In this document: piece by piece, positions 25,603-35,964 of the stretch
Position numbering within the stretch: position 1 is the stretch's first letter
How the letters are laid out: each line of letters starts with the position of its first letter
Origin: Woeseiaceae bacterium
GTDB lineage: Bacteria; Pseudomonadota; Gammaproteobacteria; Steroidobacterales; Woeseiaceae
Direction of reading: 5' to 3'
DNA length: 49,028 bases
Assembly: GCA_030066655.1 (NCBI GenBank)
Contig: JASJBE010000013.1
Span: forward strand, 1-49,028
Position numbers and translations under genes: made by a program
Notes under the pieces: generated by a model
Seen by the model: only the letters and a program-made list of their open reading frames with translations
Told to the model about the DNA's origin: nothing
Databases searched by the model: none

Positions 25603-26292
25603 ATGTCGATCACGTTAAAGAAAGACCAATCCAACCGGCGTGAATTGCAGATTGGCCTGGAATGTCCTTACTGCAACGTCTACTCGCGCATGGCGGCGAC
25701 GTCGGTGCCCGACGTCGCGATGGTGATCGCCTCGCGACCGAAACACGTAGGCCTCGTTCACCAGTGCGATGCCTGCAACGCGCCCGTCTTTCTGCGCTAT
25801 GCGGTCAAGGAAATTCGTGATGACGAAGTCATCCTGAACCAGAACTTCGTCGAACTCGAGCGACCCAAAGAGCGTTTTGCATTCTCGTACCTGCCGAAGC
25901 AAACCGAAGTCCTGTTTCGCGAGGCGCTGTCGTGCTACTCGGCCAATAACTACAACGCGTTCGCGTCCATGTCTCGACGATCCGCACACAGCGCATTCGA
26001 GGCCCTGGGAGAGGGCGGCAAGATGCAGGCCTTCGAGGAACTCATGGTCGCGCAGGAGATTGCCGAGATCGACGACGCAACGCTCGATCCGATCAAGGCG
26101 ATCCTGTTCGAAGTCAGCGACGACAGCGAGATGCCGATCCTGAACCGGGCCCAGGCCGGCGTGCTGCTGGAAATCCTGAAGGATATCTTCTACCAGTGCT
26201 TCGTCCGTCGCGGAAAACTGACGCGGGCGATCCGGGTTCGCAAGCTGTTCGGGCAGGAGCCCGTCGCACCGACGGCCGCCAATTCCGCCTGA
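25603..26292 (+). CDS. DUF4145-like zinc-ribbon protein
   Basis: 229 residues, soluble. An N-terminal zinc ribbon is formed by C21-x2-C24 (CPYC) and C55-x2-C58 (CDAC). A helical region follows (FREALSCYSANNYNAFASMSRRSAHSAFEALG, in the style of DUF4145, cut here for length into FREALSCYS and SRRSAHSAFEALG), then a second helical bundle. DUF4145 domains occur alone and in restriction or nucleic-acid enzymes; their role is not established. The gene stands alone, convergent with purL, after an AT-rich upstream region with an inverted repeat. Function unknown; a nucleic-acid or protein-binding role is possible. Confidence 0.65.
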   Translation: MSITLKKDQSNRRELQIGLECPYCNVYSRMAATSVPDVAMVIASRPKHVGLVHQCDACNAPVFLRYAVKEIRDDEVILNQNFVELERPKERFAFSYLPKQTEVLFREALSCYSANNYNAFASMSRRSAHSAFEALGEGGKMQAFEELMVAQEIAEIDDATLDPIKAILFEVSDDSEMPILNRAQAGVLLEILKDIFYQCFVRRGKLTRAIRVRKLFGQEPVAPTAANSA

Positions 26293-26303
26293 AAACGACG
26301 CGA

Positions 26304-26336
26304 CGGCGGGCAGGCCGGCCATCCAGCCCACCGCCG
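26304..26336. terminator. Possible bidirectional hairpin between convergent genes
   Basis: CGGCGG and CCGCCG can pair around a GC-rich 21-base loop in the 51-base gap between the DUF4145-like gene and purL. Stem short, no T-run; weak support. Confidence 0.25.
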
Positions 26337-26343
26337 GCGCGGT

Positions 26344-29300
26344 TTAACCGATTGCGACTCTTGCGTTGCGGAACATCCGCATCCAGGGGCCTGCGTCGTG
26401 CCAGCCTTCAGGACACCAGGAGTGCTGGCGCGCCATCGCAACGCGCTCGGGGTGCGGCATCATGATCGTGACCCGACCGTCCTCACTGGCGAGGCCGCAA
26501 ATGCCGTCGATGGAGCCGTTCGGGTTGGCGGGGTACTTGTCGGCAACCTCCCCGTAGTTGTCGACGTAACGAACCGCGACCGTATACGACGCCGTGAATC
26601 GCGACGTGTCGTCACGGAACACGACCTGGCCCTCGCCGTGCGACGTGGCGATCGGCATTCGGGACCCGGCCATGCCGCTTAAGAACAGCGACGGGCTCTC
26701 GACGACCTCGACCAGGTTCAGTCGCGCCTCGAACTGCTCGGACTTGTTCTTGACGAATCGAGGCCAGTTCTCCGCACCCGGTATCAGGTCTTTGAGCTGC
26801 GACAGCATCTGGCAGCCGTTGCACACGCCGAGCGCGAAGGTATCGCCGCGCACGAAGAACTCGGCGAACTCATCGCGCGTGCGTTCGTGGTACAGAATGG
26901 ACTTGGCCCAGCCGCCACCGGCACCCAGCACGTCACCGAAAGAGAAGCCGCCGCAGGCGACGATGCCCTGGTAGTGGGCGAGGCTGTCGCGACCTTCGAG
27001 CAGGTCGCTCATGTGTACGTCGACGGCCTCGAAGCCTGCGCGCATGAACGCGGCAGCCATTTCATACTGGCTGTTGACGCCCTGCTCTCGCAAAACGGCG
27101 ACCTTTGGCTTAGCGCCACGGAAGGGTCTCGCGATGTCGTCGTTCGGATCGAACGTCAGCGACGCATGCAGTCCCGGGTCGTCATCATCGAGAATCGCGT
27201 CAAACTCTTCGCGAGCCGTCGTCGGATTGTCGCGCAGCGACTGGATTCTGTAGCTGGTCTGCGACCATTCCCGTTGCAAGGTGGCCCTGTCGAACTCGCC
27301 GAGAACCTCATCGCCGCGACGAATCGTCAATGTCTGTCCGCGCTCGACCCGGCCGATCGCTTCCGCCTTGATGTTGTGCCGGTCCAGTACCATCTGGATC
27401 TGCGTGAGCTTGCTCTTTGCGACCTGGACCACGGCGCCCGGCTCTTCGGCGAACAACTGGTGCAGGATCGATCGGCTGTGCCCGCTCAGCGTCAGCGAGA
27501 CGCCCTGCCTGCCGGCGAACATCATCTCGGCCACGGTTGCCAGCAGGCCGCCGTCGCTGCGGTCGTGGTAGGCCAGCAGCATGTCGCGCTCGTTAAGCTC
27601 CTGGATCGCCGCGAAGAAGCTCTTCAGCACCGCCGGGTCGTCGAGGTCTGGCGTCTCACCGCCGGATCGGTCGTAGACCTGCGCGAGGCATGAACCGCCC
27701 AGCCGATTGCGGCCGGCGCCGAGATCTAACAGCAACAGGTAGCTGAACTCATCCAGACTTTTCAGCTGCGGCGTCAGCTGCTTCGTAATGTCCTTGACCG
27801 GCGCGAAGGCAGACACGATCAGCGACACGGGTGCGACGACCTTGTACTCGTCGTCGCCCTCGTCCCAGCGTGCACGCATCGACAGCGAGTCCTTGCCGAC
27901 CGGAATCGCAATACCGAGATCCCGGCACAGCGAAGACACCGACTTGACCGTGTCGAACAGCCGCGCGTCTTCGCCCGGCTGGCCGGCGGCCGCCATCCAG
28001 TTGGCTGACAGGCGGATCTTGTCGATGCTGTCGATATTCGCCGCCGCTATGTTCGTAATGGCCTCTGCCACCGCCATTCGGCCGGACGCGGGGGCGTTGT
28101 AACTGGCCAGTGGCGCTCGCTCGCCCATCGCCATCGCCTCACCGGTCGTATCCTGGTAGCCCGTCGCCGTAATCGCCACGTCGCTGACCGGGACCTGCCA
28201 GGGTCCGATCAACTGGTCGCGTGCGCTTAAGCCCCCGACGGTTCGATCGCCGATATGAATCAGGAATCCTTTACTCGCGACGGCCGGGAACCTGAGCACC
28301 CGGCGAATGGCCTCCTCTAGCTCGACGCCGTCGAGGTCGAGTGAATCGTGAGGCTCTGCAATCCGCTGGACGTCGCGCGTCATCTTCGGCGGATTGCCGA
28401 GCAGCATCTGCATCGGCATATCGACCGGGCGATTGTCGAACTCGAGATCGTTGACCGACAGCTGGCCGTTGTCGGTCAGCGTGCCAATGATCGATAGCGG
28501 GCAGCGCTCGCGGTCGCACAGCGCCTCGAATTCGTCGATACGGTCCGAACTGACGATCAGGACGTAGCGTTCCTGCGCTTCGTTACACCAGATTCCCATC
28601 GGTGACATGCCCGGCTCGGCATTCGCCACGTTGCGCAGTTCGATATCGGCCCCGTGCTGACTGTGGTCGACAGCCTCCGGCACCGCGTTCGACAGTCCTC
28701 CCGCACCCACATCGTGAATCAGGAGGATCGGGTTCGACTCGCCCATCGCCCAGCAGCGGTCGATAACTTCCTGGGCGCGGCGCTGCATCTCCGGGTTGCC
28801 TCGTTGAACTGAGGCGAAGTCCAGATCTTCGCTGGACGTGCCGCTGGCGACGCTCGACGCCGCTCCGCCACCCAGACCGATCAGCATCGCCGGCCCGCCG
28901 ATGACGACAACCCTGGCGCCCACCGGCACGTCGATTTTCGTCGCATGTTCGGCGCGGACGTTGCCGACGCCGCCGGCGATCATGATCGGCTTGTGGTAAC
29001 CGCGGATTTCGGTCTGTGCCGACCCGGGCAACGAATGCTCATAGGTCCGGAAGTAGCCGGCCAGGTTCGGGCGTCCGAACTCGTTGTTGAACGCGGCGGC
29101 GCCGATCGGTCCCTCGATCATGATGTCGAGCGGCGTCGCCATCCTGTCAGGGTGCGGGAAGTCAGACTCCCACGGCTCCTCGCCGTCGGGGATCCTCAGG
29201 TGTGACACGGAGAAACCGGCGAGGCCTGCCTTCGGCTTGGCGCCGAGGCCGGTGGCACCCTCGTCGCGAATTTCACCACCCGCGCCGGTCGCGGCGCCCG

Positions 29301-30216
29301 GGAACGGTGAAATCGCGGTCGGGTGATTGTGCGTCTCGACCTTCATCAGGATGTGCACAGGCTCTTTGACGAACTCGAAGCGCCGCTCGGAGGGCTTCGG
29401 CATCAGCCGGCCGCCGTCGAATCCCTCGATGACCGCCGCGTTGTCGGAGTACGCGGACAGCACGCCGTCAGGACTCGCTTCGGTCGTCGTCCGGATCATG
29501 CCGAACAGGCGCTCGGGCTGCGGGTGGCCGTCAATGACCCAGTCGGCGTTGAAAATCTTGTGTCGACAGTGCTCTGAATTCGCCTGCGCGAACATCATCA
29601 GCTCGGCGTCCGTGGGGTCACGGCCGAGGTCCGTGTACGCACGGACCAGGTAGTCGACTTCGTCATCGGACAGCGCGAGGCCAAGCTCGACGTTGGCACG
29701 CGCCAGCGCGCCATGACCGTCGTCGCCGAGTTCGACGCTCGCGACCGGCGACGGCGCGTGGGTGCTGAACAGCGCGACGGCGTCGCTGCCCGAGTCGACG
29801 ACGATTTCCGTCATTCGATCACAGATGACCTTGTCGACGGCGGCGATCTCATCGGCGGTCGGCGTCGCCTTGGAGGAAACGGCGAAGGCGATCCCGCGTT
29901 CCACGCGGCGTACCGCCTCGATGCCGCAGGCGCGGGTGATGTCAGTGGCTTTGCTCGACCACGGTGAAATCGTGCCCGGCCGCGGAATGACGATTCGCCG
30001 TACCGCGTTCGACGGCAGTGTTTCTGCCGTGTCGCCGGACAGCAGCAGGCCCTCGAGACGCTCGCGGTCGGATTCCTTCAGCGGCGCCTCGAGTTCGGCG
30101 AAGTAGACAAAGCGGGCGCTCAGCGAACGCAGGCCGGGGAACGACGGTTTGATCGCGAGTTCGAGTTTGGACAGGCGAAAGACGGACAGCGCAACCTGCC
30201 CCTTCAGCTCCAGCAT
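26344..30216 (-). CDS. purL: Phosphoribosylformylglycinamidine synthase
   Basis: 1290 residues, against 1295 in E. coli, so the large single-chain PurL. It converts FGAR, ATP and glutamine to FGAM in purine synthesis. Seen in order: N-terminal PurS-like domain ([16 protein letters not shown]), FGAM synthase domain ([43 protein letters not shown] cut here to [10 protein letters not shown]-like motif), and the C-terminal glutaminase with GVCNGCQML (nucleophile Cys) and PHPERV. The start at 30216 is chosen by alignment to the family; an upstream in-frame ATG at 30294 would add 26 residues, and neither has a strong Shine-Dalgarno. Cytoplasmic enzyme, single gene. Confidence 0.95.
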   Translation of the reverse strand: MLELKGQVALSVFRLSKLELAIKPSFPGLRSLSARFVYFAELEAPLKESDRERLEGLLLSGDTAETLPSNAVRRIVIPRPGTISPWSSKATDITRACGIEAVRRVERGIAFAVSSKATPTADEIAAVDKVICDRMTEIVVDSGSDAVALFSTHAPSPVASVELGDDGHGALARANVELGLALSDDEVDYLVRAYTDLGRDPTDAELMMFAQANSEHCRHKIFNADWVIDGHPQPERLFGMIRTTTEASPDGVLSAYSDNAAVIEGFDGGRLMPKPSERRFEFVKEPVHILMKVETHNHPTAISPFPGAATGAGGEIRDEGATGLGAKPKAGLAGFSVSHLRIPDGEEPWESDFPHPDRMATPLDIMIEGPIGAAAFNNEFGRPNLAGYFRTYEHSLPGSAQTEIRGYHKPIMIAGGVGNVRAEHATKIDVPVGARVVVIGGPAMLIGLGGGAASSVASGTSSEDLDFASVQRGNPEMQRRAQEVIDRCWAMGESNPILLIHDVGAGGLSNAVPEAVDHSQHGADIELRNVANAEPGMSPMGIWCNEAQERYVLIVSSDRIDEFEALCDRERCPLSIIGTLTDNGQLSVNDLEFDNRPVDMPMQMLLGNPPKMTRDVQRIAEPHDSLDLDGVELEEAIRRVLRFPAVASKGFLIHIGDRTVGGLSARDQLIGPWQVPVSDVAITATGYQDTTGEAMAMGERAPLASYNAPASGRMAVAEAITNIAAANIDSIDKIRLSANWMAAAGQPGEDARLFDTVKSVSSLCRDLGIAIPVGKDSLSMRARWDEGDDEYKVVAPVSLIVSAFAPVKDITKQLTPQLKSLDEFSYLLLLDLGAGRNRLGGSCLAQVYDRSGGETPDLDDPAVLKSFFAAIQELNERDMLLAYHDRSDGGLLATVAEMMFAGRQGVSLTLSGHSRSILHQLFAEEPGAVVQVAKSKLTQIQMVLDRHNIKAEAIGRVERGQTLTIRRGDEVLGEFDRATLQREWSQTSYRIQSLRDNPTTAREEFDAILDDDDPGLHASLTFDPNDDIARPFRGAKPKVAVLREQGVNSQYEMAAAFMRAGFEAVDVHMSDLLEGRDSLAHYQGIVACGGFSFGDVLGAGGGWAKSILYHERTRDEFAEFFVRGDTFALGVCNGCQMLSQLKDLIPGAENWPRFVKNKSEQFEARLNLVEVVESPSLFLSGMAGSRMPIATSHGEGQVVFRDDTSRFTASYTVAVRYVDNYGEVADKYPANPNGSIDGICGLASEDGRVTIMMPHPERVAMARQHSWCPEGWHDAGPWMRMFRNARVAIG

Positions 30217-30322
30217 GTCTACGGGCGGCGAGATGGGGAGTTCTTGGGAGGACAAACCGGCAGCCTTTGTCTTGGAAAGCGCGATGATACCCATCGCCGG
30301 AAAAAAAGTCCTCAGTCTGTGA

Positions 30323-30655
30323 TCAGGACTGGTTGTCGCCCGGTGTGTAGATCGGCATCGGGAACTGCGAGACGTTACTGCCTTCCATCTTGCTGATCTT
30401 GCTCTTGCCCTGCTTGTCGACCTCATCGATTCGAACGATCGCGTGCATCGGCAGGTAGGTTCGTCGTACGTTGTCGAATTCCGACTTTATTTTTTCCTCG
30501 GACGGGTCGACGACGACGGTGCTGCGTTCACCGAAAACCAGCTCCTCGACCTCGACGAAGCCGAACATCGCGCCGTGACCGACCTTTCGGGCGTAGATCT
30601 CGAAGACCTGCCCCTGGCTCATGAAGATAACCTTGAAGAGTGTCTGTTTGCTCAT
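30323..30655 (-). CDS. DUF1820 family protein
   Basis: 110 residues. It starts [25 protein letters not shown] in the style of DUF1820 proteins and continues with [11 protein letters not shown] and a cluster of Lys/Glu near [20 protein letters not shown]. The fold looks like a small beta barrel with a charged C-terminus. The biochemical role of the family is unknown, though it is widely conserved in Gammaproteobacteria. The longer open frame upstream is not supported. The gene is divergent from the FHA gene; the 183-base gap between them is relatively AT-rich and probably holds both promoters. Confidence 0.82.
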   Translation of the reverse strand: MSKQTLFKVIFMSQGQVFEIYARKVGHGAMFGFVEVEELVFGERSTVVVDPSEEKIKSEFDNVRRTYLPMHAIVRIDEVDKQGKSKISKMEGSNVSQFPMPIYTPGDNQS

Positions 30656-30838
30656 TGCCGAGTTCCGGCGCCGGTCCGTGAGGCTCCAGTGTAACGAAAA
30701 CAGACATTTAGGGGAGATTTTGCGAATGATTTTGCATGGCTTTTCCATAATGTGAACTGTTTGGCAGTGGATTGTGGCCAATAACCGCAGTATTTGCCGT
30801 GGACGGGAGTAACCGCGACAAGCGGTGGTGATACGCAC

Positions 30839-32134
30839 ATGCCTCTACAACTCGAAATAGTCAGCGAACACCGCGAACTGGTCGGCGACGACGCGGTACG
30901 CGTGTTTGAGGAAATGGGCGGGACAATCGGCCGCTCGCTGCACAACGACTGGATCCTCCCGGACCCTGATCGGTACATATCCGGCAAGCATGCGGCCGTG
31001 GACTGCCGGGGCGGAATCTACTACCTGACAGACCTGAGCTCGAACGGCGTCTACGTGAATCACGAGAACGCGCCCGTCGGAAGGGGCAACACTCGGCGTC
31101 TGTTCAACGGCGATACCCTTCACCTCGGTGACTTCAAGATTAAGGTCACCGTCGAAGGCGGCGAAGACCTCGATATCCCGGACGAGCCGAAACGTACCCT
31201 GCACCATGACAACATGGAGCGATTGACGTCGATGATCTCGCCGCTGACGGACGTCGAGATGCTGGACGAAGAAGAGATCACAGGCGACGAGGAATTCGAG
31301 GCCGCGCTGTTTGGCAAGTCGAAGAGGTCCGTCGCGGTTCCATCGCCTGTGCCGGGCACAGGGGACGAGCACAAGATCAATGATGTCGGCATTGAGCAGG
31401 TGGGCGTGAACGATCTGCTCGATGCTTTCCTCGAGGGCCTCGGTGTCAAGCGGGACGACCTGCATCCGTCGGTGGATGTGAAACAGGTTATGAAGAACGC
31501 CGGCGAGGTCCTGAGGGAGTACGTCAAGGGCTCGGAGAAGCTGCTGGTCAACCGTGCGAACCTGAAGGCGGCCTTCAAGCTGGACCAGACGATGGTTCTG
31601 CCCCGTCACAACAACCCGTTGAAGCTCTCGCAGAACACCGAAGATTCCATCAAGCAGCTGCTCGTCGGCCAGGATGGAGGCGAATACCTCGGACCGAAAG
31701 ACGCGGTTCGGGAAACCAACAAGGACCTGTTGCTGCACCAGGAAGCCTTCCTCGAGGCGATGACCGCGGCATTCGCAGACTTTGCGGATCGCTTTGACCC
31801 GGAAGAGCTGATCGAGAGCTTCGATCGAACGCTCAACCGGAAGCCCCGTTTCAAGATGCTCAGCGAGCAAAAATACTGGCAGCTGTACAAAGAGCTGTAC
31901 CCGATCATGATCGAAAGGGGCGGTGGACGCTTCCCGCAGATGCTGGCTGAAGACTTCGTCCGGGCCTACGAGCGCCAAGTCGCCGACGCCAATCGTCCGG
32001 AATTCGACAAGACAGCGGACTACGGTCCGAAGAATGCAGAAAAAGCGGCGATATCCAGTAATGACGAAATCGACCCGGAAATCAGCGCGGAGCTCGAGTC
32101 ACTGCCGGATCCGGAAGAACAGCGCTCCGCTTAG
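30839..32134 (+). CDS. tagH: TagH-like FHA domain protein of type VI secretion family
   Basis: 431 residues, soluble. An N-terminal FHA domain covers about 5-105 with the phospho-threonine pocket residues G31-R32-S33, S49, H51 and N69 (TIGRS, SGKHA, LSSNGVYVN). A long acidic linker follows. The C-terminal domain contains MLSEQKYWQLYKELYP and a helix-rich region typical of T6SS FHA proteins (TagH/ImpI). In type VI systems TagH/Fha is a target of kinase PpkA and promotes assembly. No other T6SS gene is in the window, so it may serve a distant cluster or another kinase. The ATG at 30839 is chosen because the FHA fold begins there. Confidence 0.83.
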   Translation: MPLQLEIVSEHRELVGDDAVRVFEEMGGTIGRSLHNDWILPDPDRYISGKHAAVDCRGGIYYLTDLSSNGVYVNHENAPVGRGNTRRLFNGDTLHLGDFKIKVTVEGGEDLDIPDEPKRTLHHDNMERLTSMISPLTDVEMLDEEEITGDEEFEAALFGKSKRSVAVPSPVPGTGDEHKINDVGIEQVGVNDLLDAFLEGLGVKRDDLHPSVDVKQVMKNAGEVLREYVKGSEKLLVNRANLKAAFKLDQTMVLPRHNNPLKLSQNTEDSIKQLLVGQDGGEYLGPKDAVRETNKDLLLHQEAFLEAMTAAFADFADRFDPEELIESFDRTLNRKPRFKMLSEQKYWQLYKELYPIMIERGGGRFPQMLAEDFVRAYERQVADANRPEFDKTADYGPKNAEKAAISSNDEIDPEISAELESLPDPEEQRSA

Positions 32135-32272
32135 CCACGGGGGGCGGCAAAGCCGACCGACCTCAAACTCATTCGCTAGACATTGTCACTGGCTGGCATG
32201 ATTAGGGCCCACGCCGGCTGATCCTGTTTGCCTGACCGGCCCGGCACGGCTTCAACTCCAGCGGCGAGAGAT

Positions 32273-32458
32273 ATGAAGACCGTAAAATGCGACCTGTGCG
32301 ACGCGACGGCGGATGGCGAGACGTTCGAAGAATGGATGACCGCGCTTCGGCCGCACTACATGGAGGCGCATGCGGATGTCATGCAGAACGCCAATCACAC
32401 CGAGGCCGACAGGGAAGAGTGGATGGCGGAGAACCGGGCTCGCTTCGACGCCGCTTAA
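32273..32458 (+). CDS. Small zinc-finger-like protein, 61 residues
   Basis: 61 residues, no signal peptide. The pattern CDLCDA (C6, C9) followed by RPHYMEAH (two histidines) fits a C2H2-like metal site. It looks loosely like DUF1059-type small proteins. The GAGAG just upstream supports the ATG at 32273; the frame is open further upstream without a Shine-Dalgarno. It could act in nucleic-acid or protein binding, but no function can be assigned. Confidence 0.6.
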   Translation: MKTVKCDLCDATADGETFEEWMTALRPHYMEAHADVMQNANHTEADREEWMAENRARFDAA

Positions 32459-32563
32459 TCTCGACGGCGTAGCTGTCCCGTGCCTGCATCGGACAAGGCT
32501 GCTGGCTCGGCTCGCGTCCCATAGAGGCCTGCCCCTTTGGCCGACCGGCCCTGCCCCGACCAG

Positions 32564-32588
32564 CCCGCATCCGTCACTGATGCGCGGG
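32564..32588. terminator. acs: Hairpin in the convergent gap before acs
   Basis: CCCGCATC pairs with GATGCGCGGG through an 8-base stem with a two-base bulge, loop CGTCACT. It lies between the convergent small zinc-protein gene and acs and could end both transcripts. No T-run follows on either strand. Confidence 0.35.
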
Positions 32589-32613
32589 ATGATCGGGCCA
32601 AAATTGACGGCAG

Positions 32614-34551
32614 TCAGCTTCTGTTCTGACGATTCTCGATCAGGTCATCGACGACGGACGGATCCGCGAGCGTCGAGGTATCTCCCAGCTCTGCATAGTC
32701 ATCCGCCGCCACCTTCCTCAGGATGCGCCGCATGATCTTGCCGGACCGGGTCTTCGGCAGTCCGGGCGCCCACTGGATCAGGTCCGGCTTCGCGATCGGG
32801 CCGATTTCCTGGCGCACCCAGACCTGCAGCTCCTTCCTCAACTCGTCGCTATCGTCGACGCCTTCCATCAGGGTCACGTAGGCGTAGATGCCCTGCCCCT
32901 TGATGTCATGCGGGTAGCCGACAACGGCGGCCTCGGCGACATCCTTGTGCGACACCAGCGCCGACTCGATCTCGGCGGTACCCATGCGGTGACCGGAGAC
33001 GTTCAGGACATCATCGACACGGCCCGTGATCCAGAAATAACCATCGGCATCGCGCTTCGCGCCGTCGCCGGTGAAGTAGACCCCGTCGAAGGTTGAGAAG
33101 TAGGTATCGATGAAGCGCTGATGGTCACCATAGACGGTGCGCATCTGGCCGGGCCAGCTGTCGGTGATGACCAGGTTGCCGGCGGCTTCGCCCTCTTTCG
33201 GCACGCCTTCGTGGTCGACGATCTCGGCCATGACCCCGAACAGCGGTTTCGTTGCGGAGCCCGGTTTCAGCGCCGTCGCTCCGGGCAGCGGGCTGATCAG
33301 GATGCCGCCCGTCTCCGTCTGCCACCAGGTATCGACGATCGGGCAGCGGCCGTCACCGACGACCTCGTAGTACCACAACCAGGCTTCCGGGTTGATCGGC
33401 TCGCCGACCGAGCCTAAAAGTCGCAGCGTCTTTCTGGACGTCTTCTTGACCGGATCGTCACCCTCACGCATCAACGCGCGAATCGCGGTCGGCGCCGTGT
33501 AGCAAATATTTACCTGGTGCTTGTCGCAGACCTGCCAGAAACGCGACGCGTCCGGATAATTGGGCACACCTTCGAACATCAACGTGATCGCACCGTTTGC
33601 GAGCGGACCGTAGACGATGTAGCTGTGCCCGGTGACCCAGCCCACGTCGGCCGTGCACCAGTACACGTCGCCCGGGTGATAGTCGAACACGACCTCGTGC
33701 GTCAGCGATGCATAGACGAGATAGCCGCCCGTTGTATGCAGTACGCCTTTCGGTTTGCCGGTGGAGCCGGACGTGTACAGGATGAATAGCGGGTCTTCGG
33801 CGTTCATCTCCTCGCAGGGGCAGTCATCGCTAACGCTGGACTCCAGTTCGTGGAGCCAGAAATCGCGGCCGTCAACCCAACCGGTATCGGCACCGGTGTT
33901 GCGAACAACGAGCACCTTCTTTAACGACGGCGCCTTCTCGGCTGCCGCATTGACGTTCGCCTTTAAGGGAACGGACTTGCCGCCGCGCAGGCCCTCGTCG
34001 GCCGTGATCAGGATCTCCGAGTTGCAGTCTTCGATGCGCCCGGCCAGCGCATCCGGCGAGAATCCGCCGAACACCACCGAATGTACGGCGCCGATGCGCG
34101 CGCAGGCGAGCATTGCCACCGCGGCTTCCGGGATCATCGGCATGTAAATCGTGACGCGGTCGCCCTTGCCCGCGCCCAGTTCCTTGAGCGTGTTCGCGAA
34201 ACGGCAGACCCGCTGATGCAGCTCGGCGTAGGTTATCTTGAGGTCCCGGTCGGGCTCGTCACCTTCCCAGATGATGGCGACATCGTCGGCCTTGGTTTCC
34301 AGGTGCCGGTCGACGCAGTTGTAGCAGACGTTCAGCGTGCCATCGCCGAACCAGCGAATGTGCAGGTCGTCTTTGGCCAGCGAGACGTCCTTGACCTCCG
34401 TAAAGGGCTTTATCCAGTCAATCCGTTTCGCCTGCTCCGCCCAGAAACCTTCGTTGTCCTCGACAGAGGCGCGGTACATGGCTTCATAACGATCGGCATT
34501 GATGTGTGCTCGTTCACTAACGGCCTTGTCTACCGGATAAATCTCTTTCAT
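32614..34551 (-). CDS. acs: Acetyl-CoA synthetase
   Basis: 645 residues. It activates acetate to acetyl-CoA through acetyl-AMP. The adenylate-forming motifs are complete: [26 protein letters not shown], the WWQTETGG motif, and the C-terminal [11 protein letters not shown], whose lysine is the acetylation site that inactivates the enzyme in known bacteria. The gene is three bases after the citE-like gene, with GGGTAGGCG acting as a Shine-Dalgarno, so it is the last gene of a maoC-citE-acs operon. Confidence 0.96.
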   Translation of the reverse strand: MKEIYPVDKAVSERAHINADRYEAMYRASVEDNEGFWAEQAKRIDWIKPFTEVKDVSLAKDDLHIRWFGDGTLNVCYNCVDRHLETKADDVAIIWEGDEPDRDLKITYAELHQRVCRFANTLKELGAGKGDRVTIYMPMIPEAAVAMLACARIGAVHSVVFGGFSPDALAGRIEDCNSEILITADEGLRGGKSVPLKANVNAAAEKAPSLKKVLVVRNTGADTGWVDGRDFWLHELESSVSDDCPCEEMNAEDPLFILYTSGSTGKPKGVLHTTGGYLVYASLTHEVVFDYHPGDVYWCTADVGWVTGHSYIVYGPLANGAITLMFEGVPNYPDASRFWQVCDKHQVNICYTAPTAIRALMREGDDPVKKTSRKTLRLLGSVGEPINPEAWLWYYEVVGDGRCPIVDTWWQTETGGILISPLPGATALKPGSATKPLFGVMAEIVDHEGVPKEGEAAGNLVITDSWPGQMRTVYGDHQRFIDTYFSTFDGVYFTGDGAKRDADGYFWITGRVDDVLNVSGHRMGTAEIESALVSHKDVAEAAVVGYPHDIKGQGIYAYVTLMEGVDDSDELRKELQVWVRQEIGPIAKPDLIQWAPGLPKTRSGKIMRRILRKVAADDYAELGDTSTLADPSVVDDLIENRQNRS

Positions 34552-34554
34552 CGC

Positions 34555-35415
34555 CTACCCTTCCTTATTTGCCAGCGCAACGATGCGCTGCGCCTGAATC
34601 AGATGCGGCCGATCGAGCATCATCCCGTCGAGCGACAGCGCACCCGCGTCGGGATGCGCCTCGAACAGTTCAACGATGCGCCTCGCGCGGGCTATCTCAT
34701 CGTCAGCGGGCATAAAGGCGGACTGAATGATCTCTACCTGCCCGGGATGGATTGCCAGCATGCCATTAAAGCCGTCACGCGCCGCGTTCGTTGCGTAACG
34801 TACTAGACCCGTATCGTCTCGAAAATCAGTAAAGACCGTATCGATTGCAGCCACTTCGGCGGCGTGCGCCGCAAACAGGCACAGCGAACGCGCCAGCTCA
34901 TAGGGAGGCAGCCAGTTGCCCTCCGCGTCGCGATTCGCCTTCGCGCCGACCTCAGCGCTTAAGTCCTCGGCGCCCCACGACAATCCCTCCAGTCGCGCGG
35001 TGGCGTCGGTGTATCCACCCAGTGAAAACAACGCCTTAACGCGTTCCGTGCAGAGCGCGATGATCTTTGTCTGGCCGGCCGGTACGGCGTGTTGCGCTTC
35101 CAGCTTGTCGAGAAGGCCCGACAGCGTGTTCACGTCGGCGGCCGACTCCGGTTTGGGCAGGACGATCCCGGCAGGCGCGCTGGCGATTACGGCCGCGAGG
35201 TCCTTTTCCGCATCGGGCGTCGATAGCGGGTTGATTCGCACCCAGACGTCGTCACGCTCGCCAATGAACTCTGAGGCCATGGCACGGGCCTTCGGCCGCG
35301 CCTCCGAGGTAACGGCGTCCTCGAGATCGAGGATCAGCGCGTCGACGCTTACGTCAGCGGCCCTGGCGAGTTTCCGCTCGCTGTCGGCCGGCACAAATAA
35401 CAGGCAGCGCGTCAT
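34555..35415 (-). CDS. HpcH/HpaI aldolase (citrate lyase beta-like) family protein
   Basis: 286 residues. TIM-barrel CoA-ester lyase family: [14 protein letters not shown] at the start, [10 protein letters not shown] (metal-binding Asp/Glu region), [16 protein letters not shown], and [19 protein letters not shown] near the end. Members cleave malyl-CoA, citramalyl-CoA or similar to acetyl-CoA plus an oxo acid. The ATG overlaps the maoC stop by four bases (ATGA), and acs follows by three bases. With a hydratase and acetyl-CoA synthetase in one operon, a C4/C5-dicarboxyl-CoA cleavage step is plausible. The exact substrate cannot be read from the sequence. Confidence 0.85.
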   Translation of the reverse strand: MTRCLLFVPADSERKLARAADVSVDALILDLEDAVTSEARPKARAMASEFIGERDDVWVRINPLSTPDAEKDLAAVIASAPAGIVLPKPESAADVNTLSGLLDKLEAQHAVPAGQTKIIALCTERVKALFSLGGYTDATARLEGLSWGAEDLSAEVGAKANRDAEGNWLPPYELARSLCLFAAHAAEVAAIDTVFTDFRDDTGLVRYATNAARDGFNGMLAIHPGQVEIIQSAFMPADDEIARARRIVELFEAHPDAGALSLDGMMLDRPHLIQAQRIVALANKEG

Positions 35416-35894
35416 CCCGTCTTTTTCAGCATCAGCGCGCTTCGCCTGCAGCTGGCGACCAGCTCGTCATGCTGGTTAAACCCGCGGTGAATGAACACGA
35501 CGATGCCGTTGTCGGGGCGCGACTTGCTCTCCCTGAGCTTTTCGACCTCGGTCTCGACGCGAAGGGTGTCGCCGGGGAAAAGCGGCTTCGGGAAACGCAC
35601 CTCGTCCCAGCCGAGGTTGGCGACGGCCGTTCCGTGCGTCGTGTCATTGACGGAAATGCCAACCATGAGGCCGAGCGTCAGGCAGCTGTTGATCAGCGGT
35701 TGGCCGTATTCGGTCGACTTCATATACTCGGCGTCGAGGTGTAGCGCCGCCGGATTGTGCGTCATCGTCGTAAAAAGAACGTTATCCGCTTCGGTGATCG
35801 TTCTTCGGATCGGGTGTTCGATCGTCTGACCGACAGCGAATTCTTCGAAGTAGAGTCCGGGCATAGTGGCGAATCGTTGCTTTAGAAACTGCAT
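35412..35894 (-). CDS. MaoC-family (R)-specific dehydratase-like protein
   Basis: 160 residues, hot-dog fold, no signal peptide. [27 protein letters not shown] is the family's N-terminal half, followed by ALHLDAEY and [16 protein letters not shown]. The usual catalytic Asp of the D-x-N-P-x-H motif is replaced by Thr-His ([10 protein letters not shown]), similar to mesaconyl-CoA hydratase-type members. A second ATG at 35864 ([12 protein letters not shown]) is closer to the family start than the annotated one at 35894. First gene of the maoC-citE-acs operon, divergent from the aldo/keto reductase. Confidence 0.83.
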   Translation of the reverse strand: MQFLKQRFATMPGLYFEEFAVGQTIEHPIRRTITEADNVLFTTMTHNPAALHLDAEYMKSTEYGQPLINSCLTLGLMVGISVNDTTHGTAVANLGWDEVRFPKPLFPGDTLRVETEVEKLRESKSRPDNGIVVFIHRGFNQHDELVASCRRSALMLKKTG

Positions 35895-35964
35895 AATAGA
35901 GCCCGTTATCTGCTCTGTACATCACGAGGCCGCGCTGGCGCAGACAATCAGGAGAAGAACAACT

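Noticed and set aside
26887-27693. 268-codon open frame on the plus strand inside purL
   Set aside because: It is antisense to a certain gene, has a biased residue composition and no recognisable domain. Long antisense frames are expected at this GC content.
30751-30766. CRP-like half-site TGTGA in the DUF1820/FHA gap
   Set aside because: The second half (TGGCA) matches TCACA in only three of five positions.
30845-31978. 377-codon minus-strand frame inside the FHA gene
   Set aside because: It mirrors a clear FHA-domain gene; composition typical of a shadow frame and no motif.
30839-32134. Type VI secretion cluster
   Set aside because: Only the FHA gene is present; no tss, hcp, vgrG or clpV homologue is visible.
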